Positions 61,255 to 64,000 of a stretch of 64,000 nucleotides of DNA are shown here, piece by piece. The notes below the pieces were generated by a model. It ran no database searches, had not been told where the DNA came from, and saw only the letters and a list, made by a program, of their open reading frames with translations. Location: positions 2,195,001 to 2,259,000 of the forward strand of contig CP126531.1 of NCBI GenBank assembly GCA_030167125.1, read 5' to 3'. A program made the position numbers and the translations under genes. Each line of letters opens with the position of its first letter. Position 1 is the first letter of the stretch. This DNA is from Rhodanobacteraceae bacterium. GTDB lineage: Bacteria; Pseudomonadota; Gammaproteobacteria; Xanthomonadales; Rhodanobacteraceae.

Positions 61255-63426
61255 ATGCATTTGAATGACCGCGCACACACATGGCTGCCATGGCTGCTGC
61301 TCGGCGTGGCGGTCGTCGTCGCCGCCCTCATTTATTGGCCGGGAGTGACTGGCGGCTGGGTGTTCGATGATTACCCGAACATCGTGGACAACGCCGCCAT
61401 CCACATCACCCGCGGACACGGAACCCTGGTGTCTTGGGTGAACGCGGCACTTTCGTCTCCCGCGAGCTTCCTGCATCGGCCGCTCGCATCCATCACCTTC
61501 GCAATGAACTGGATGGCGGGCGGCGGCAGCCCGTGGCCGTTCAAGGTCACCAACATCGTCATTCACCTGATCAATGGCGTACTGCTGTTCTGCATGCTGC
61601 GGACGCTGTTGCGGTTGATGGGGCTGCGGGGTGGCATCCCCCCGGCGCTACGCGCCTACCCCCATCGTTTCGAAGGGGGTAGTCCTCCCCCTTCGGAACG
61701 ATGGGGGACCGAGAGAGATGGCTTTCCGGTTATCGAGGACGACGCCGCGACGCGTTTGGCCCTGATTGTCAGCGCAGCGTGGTTGTTGTTGCCGATCAAT
61801 TTGATGGCCGTGCTGTACGTGGTGCAGCGGATGGAGAGCCTGTGCCAGGTATTCGTGTTGGCCGGACTTTGGGCTTATCTGCATGGCCGCTGGATGATGC
61901 TGACCGCGACGGACGCGCGGCGCGATCGCCGCGGGTTCGTGCTGGCGGTCAGCGGAATCGTGCTGGGCACGGCGCTCGGCCTTACCGCCAAGGAGACCGC
62001 GGTATTGCTGCCCGTGTTCGCGTTCCTGGTGGAATGGATCCTGCTGCGGTTCGGGCGTAACGTCTTGCACTCCTCTCCCATCGGGAGAGCGGCCGGGGGT
62101 GAGGGTACGCGCCTCGCCGTATCGTCTTCGGAAACCGAACCCTCACCCGTCCCTTCGGGGCACCCTTTCCCGATGGGAGAGGGGAAGACAGGGTGCGATC
62201 GCCGCATTTTGTGGGCGTTCGTATTCACGCTGTTCGTGCCGGCCCTGCTCGGGATCGCATGGCAGCTCAGGAGCGCGCTGAAGCCGGCGGCGTATGCCGG
62301 ACGCGACTTCACGTTGGCGCAACGGCTGCTGACCGAGCCGCGCGTACTGGTGGACTACCTGCACTGGACGCTGTTGCCGAACCCAATGGTGTTGAGCCTC
62401 TACCACGACGAAATCGTGCCGTCGACCAACATCCTGACGCCATGGACAACCCTGGGTTCGATGCTGCTTCTGGGCGCCCTGATCGCGCTCGCCGTGTGGC
62501 TGCGCAATCGGCGGCCACTAGTGTCGCTTGGCATCGGCTGGTTCTTCGCCGCGCAATTGTTGACCGCAACTTTCATTCCGCTGGAGCTGGTGTACGAACA
62601 GCGCATGTACTTCGCGTCGATCGGAGTACTGTTGGCAGCGGGTGCCTTGATGCTGGGTTTGCGCTGGAAGATCGCGTTGCCGATTCTGCGCGGATTCCTG
62701 GTCGTGGTGGCGTTGGCGTGGTTCGCCGCGGCCACCAATTTGCGCGCGAGGGAATGGTCCAATCCCTTGCGGCTGGCCATCGCGGAAGCGAACCGTCATC
62801 CGGAATCACCACGGGCGGTATATGAAGCCGGCCGCTTGCTGCTGATCACCTCGCAGTACGAACCGGGCAAGGCACTGGACGGGGCATGGAAATACCTGCG
62901 CCAGGCGTCCGCCATTCCGGGCTCTTCGGCATTGCCGGACCAAGCCATGATCATGATCGCCGACCATCATCAGCAAGGCGCGGACGCCGACTACTGGCAA
63001 TCGATGATCCGCAAACTGCGTGATCAGCCGACCCGTCAGGAAGACATTTCCGCGCTGATTTCGCTGACGAATTGCTACGAGGCGGACATCTGCAAGTTCG
63101 ACGTATCATGGTTGCAGCGCGCTTACGAAGCGGCGCTTTCGCGCCCGCACCCGATTGCACGGCTCGAAGGCGCCTACGCCGACTTCCAGCGCGACATCCT
63201 GCACGATGATGCGCAGGCGGCGAAATACCTCGCGCGTGCAGTCGCGGGAGATCCCGAAGAATCGGCTTACCGGATCGACTTGGCCGCCTTGTACGGGCGC
63301 AACGGTGAAACCGAAAAAGCGTTGGAACAGATCGATGCGTTGCGGCGGATGAACCTGGCCGGCCGGCTGGATGGCCAGATTGCAACGCTGGAACGAATTG
63401 CCGAACAAGGAAAAACTGCCCATTGA
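61255..63426 (+). CDS. multi-TM GT-C/TPR protein (TMTC-like), with two in-frame repeat insertions
   Basis: 723 residues, paralogue of the preceding gene: WVFDDYPNIVDN, HRPLASITFAMNW, PWPFKVTNIVIHLINGVLL, VLYVVQRMESL, LLTEPRVLVDYLHWTLLPNP, PLELVYEQRMYFAS and a C-terminal TPR region. Residues about 127-157 come from an element of the main family (61633-61725). Residues about 272-311 come from an element of the mpl/hppA family (62069-62186). The first insertion is at the same loop as in the paralogue although the element differs. A glycosyltransferase role is inferred. Confidence 0.8.
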   Translation: MHLNDRAHTWLPWLLLGVAVVVAALIYWPGVTGGWVFDDYPNIVDNAAIHITRGHGTLVSWVNAALSSPASFLHRPLASITFAMNWMAGGGSPWPFKVTNIVIHLINGVLLFCMLRTLLRLMGLRGGIPPALRAYPHRFEGGSPPPSERWGTERDGFPVIEDDAATRLALIVSAAWLLLPINLMAVLYVVQRMESLCQVFVLAGLWAYLHGRWMMLTATDARRDRRGFVLAVSGIVLGTALGLTAKETAVLLPVFAFLVEWILLRFGRNVLHSSPIGRAAGGEGTRLAVSSSETEPSPVPSGHPFPMGEGKTGCDRRILWAFVFTLFVPALLGIAWQLRSALKPAAYAGRDFTLAQRLLTEPRVLVDYLHWTLLPNPMVLSLYHDEIVPSTNILTPWTTLGSMLLLGALIALAVWLRNRRPLVSLGIGWFFAAQLLTATFIPLELVYEQRMYFASIGVLLAAGALMLGLRWKIALPILRGFLVVVALAWFAAATNLRAREWSNPLRLAIAEANRHPESPRAVYEAGRLLLITSQYEPGKALDGAWKYLRQASAIPGSSALPDQAMIMIADHHQQGADADYWQSMIRKLRDQPTRQEDISALISLTNCYEADICKFDVSWLQRAYEAALSRPHPIARLEGAYADFQRDILHDDAQAAKYLARAVAGDPEESAYRIDLAALYGRNGETEKALEQIDALRRMNLAGRLDGQIATLERIAEQGKTAH
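61633..61725. repeat. palindromic element, first insertion in the second GT-C gene
   Basis: ggcatccccccggcgctacgcg start, hairpin parts ccccatcgtttcgaaggggg / ccccttcggaacgatggggg and the gagagatggcttt end: main family. It encodes about 31 residues. Confidence 0.85.
62069..62186. repeat. palindromic element, second insertion in the second GT-C gene
   Basis: Left arm ctcctctcccatcgggagag plus ggtgaggg, right arm ccctcaccc and ctttcccgatgggagaggg. A member of the mpl/hppA family. It encodes about 40 residues between two membrane segments. Confidence 0.85.
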
Positions 63427-63492
63427 ACCGCCATTTGACAATGCCCGCCAAGGCAAGCATCATGATGCTTTCATAATGATGCTTCAATCATC

Positions 63493-63744
63493 ATGCGCAC
63501 AACCATCACCCTCGAGCCCGACGTGGAAGCGTTGCTGAAGCAGTCGATGCGCAAGCGCGGCATCACCTTCAAGGATGCCGTCAACGAAGCCGTGCGCGCG
63601 GGTTTGGCCAAGCCGCCTGAAAACGTACCGCCATTCAAGCAACGAGCATTCCACATGGGCAAGCCGCTGGTCGACTTGACCAAGGCACTGGCGCTGGCCG
63701 ACGAACTCGACGACATCGACCACGGCCGGATTCCGCGTCCGTGA
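63493..63744 (+). CDS. VapB-type antitoxin (DUF2191-like)
   Basis: 83 residues. Ribbon-helix-helix start MRTTITLEPDVEALLKQSMRKRGITFKDAVNEAVRAGLA, then FHMGKPLVDLTKALALADELDD, as in DUF2191-type VapB antitoxins. Its TGA overlaps the GTG of the following toxin gene. Confidence 0.9.
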   Translation: MRTTITLEPDVEALLKQSMRKRGITFKDAVNEAVRAGLAKPPENVPPFKQRAFHMGKPLVDLTKALALADELDDIDHGRIPRP

Positions 63745-64000
63745 AGACGCCCGATGTCAACGTGCTGGTTTACGCAGTCAACCTCGACGCGCCGCAGCGC
63801 GCGGCCGCCGCACTCTGGATCGAGGACACGCTTTCCGAACCCGCTGGCGTGGCGTTTACCTGGCATGCATTGGCGGGGTTCCTGAGGCTGAGCACGCAAC
63901 GGCGTATCGTGCCGTCCGCCCTGTCATTGGACACCGCCTTGGGTGTCGTGGACGAATGGCTTTCGCACCCGCGTGCAAGGATCATCGGACCTACCGAACG
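63741..64000 (+). CDS. VapC-type PIN-domain toxin, cut by the window end
   Basis: 86 codons are visible from GTG 63741 (overlapping the antitoxin stop). VKTPDVNVLVYAVNLDAPQRAAAALWIED carries the first PIN Asp (DVNVLVYA). Then GVAFTWHALAGFLRLST with the conserved Thr/Ala-Gly-Phe-Leu-Arg segment and VVDEWLSHP. The C-terminal acidic residues lie beyond the window. Presumed RNase toxin. Confidence 0.88.
   Translation, partial: MKTPDVNVLVYAVNLDAPQRAAAALWIEDTLSEPAGVAFTWHALAGFLRLSTQRRIVPSALSLDTALGVVDEWLSHPRARIIGPTE

Overview
The window reads as chromosomal DNA of a high-GC gammaproteobacterium. The gene content (K+-independent membrane pyrophosphatase plus PPi-dependent phosphofructokinase, short adenylate kinase, fimT-pilV-pilW-pilX-pilY1-pilE operon, rml genes) suggests the order Lysobacterales/Xanthomonadales, most likely the Rhodanobacteraceae. 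This placement is an inference from gene content; no marker gene was compared against a database.

Layout. The left edge (1-183) carries a strong promoter and a boxA-like leader pointing left, so an rRNA operon probably lies just outside. Next come a DUF192 protein, rubredoxin, thiE-hemL, gloA, a transsulfuration enzyme and a SufR-like regulator (0.3-6.3 kb). An adk / membrane protein / mpl / LON-domain operon lies on the minus strand (6.5-9.7 kb). Central carbon and pyrophosphate metabolism is concentrated at 9.8-20.4 kb (pfp, hppA, ppa, pyk) and at 33.5 kb (class I fba). A prolyl oligopeptidase and a YefM/YoeB-type toxin-antitoxin pair sit between them. A block of minus-strand secreted proteins and lipoproteins (20.4-28.0 kb) includes a duplicated two-gene module (periplasmic protein + 7-TM protein). 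It is followed by a trimeric autotransporter adhesin divergent from a ToxR/CadC-like wHTH-TPR regulator (28.2-33.4 kb). Then come metF, a DsbC-like lipoprotein, purL (35-41 kb), a DUF559 nuclease and a Rieske ferredoxin, both set in repeats, and an Ada-like fusion. The minor-pilin operon (44.3-52.3 kb), the rmlB-A-C-D dTDP-rhamnose genes (52.6-56.5 kb), a HepT/MntA pair, two sigma-54-driven pilin genes and two multi-TM GT-C/TPR proteins (57.6-63.4 kb) complete a type IV pilus and glycan neighbourhood. A VapBC-like pair runs off the right edge.

The most unusual feature is a set of short palindromic repeats of at least four sequence families, 60-180 bp long. They occupy intergenic spaces and are also inserted in frame inside conserved protein genes: mpl, purL, rmlD (twice), the first GT-C gene (once) and the second GT-C gene (twice). 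Each leaves the reading frame open and adds a 25-45 residue low-complexity segment. At two other places (hppA and the Rieske gene) an element is bracketed by a second, diverged copy of the gene's own 3' end including the stop codon. This behaviour resembles the Rickettsia palindromic elements in principle, but here it involves several unrelated families and gene-end duplication.

How genes work together: pfp, hppA and ppa point to a PPi-linked glycolysis. fimT-pilV-pilW-pilX-pilY1-pilE plus two pilA genes build type IV pili, and the adjacent GT-C proteins are candidate pilin (or other surface) glycosyltransferases. The wHTH-TPR regulator probably controls the neighbouring adhesin, and perhaps the DUF1579 gene, through a shared 33-bp site built on an 11-bp direct-repeat period.
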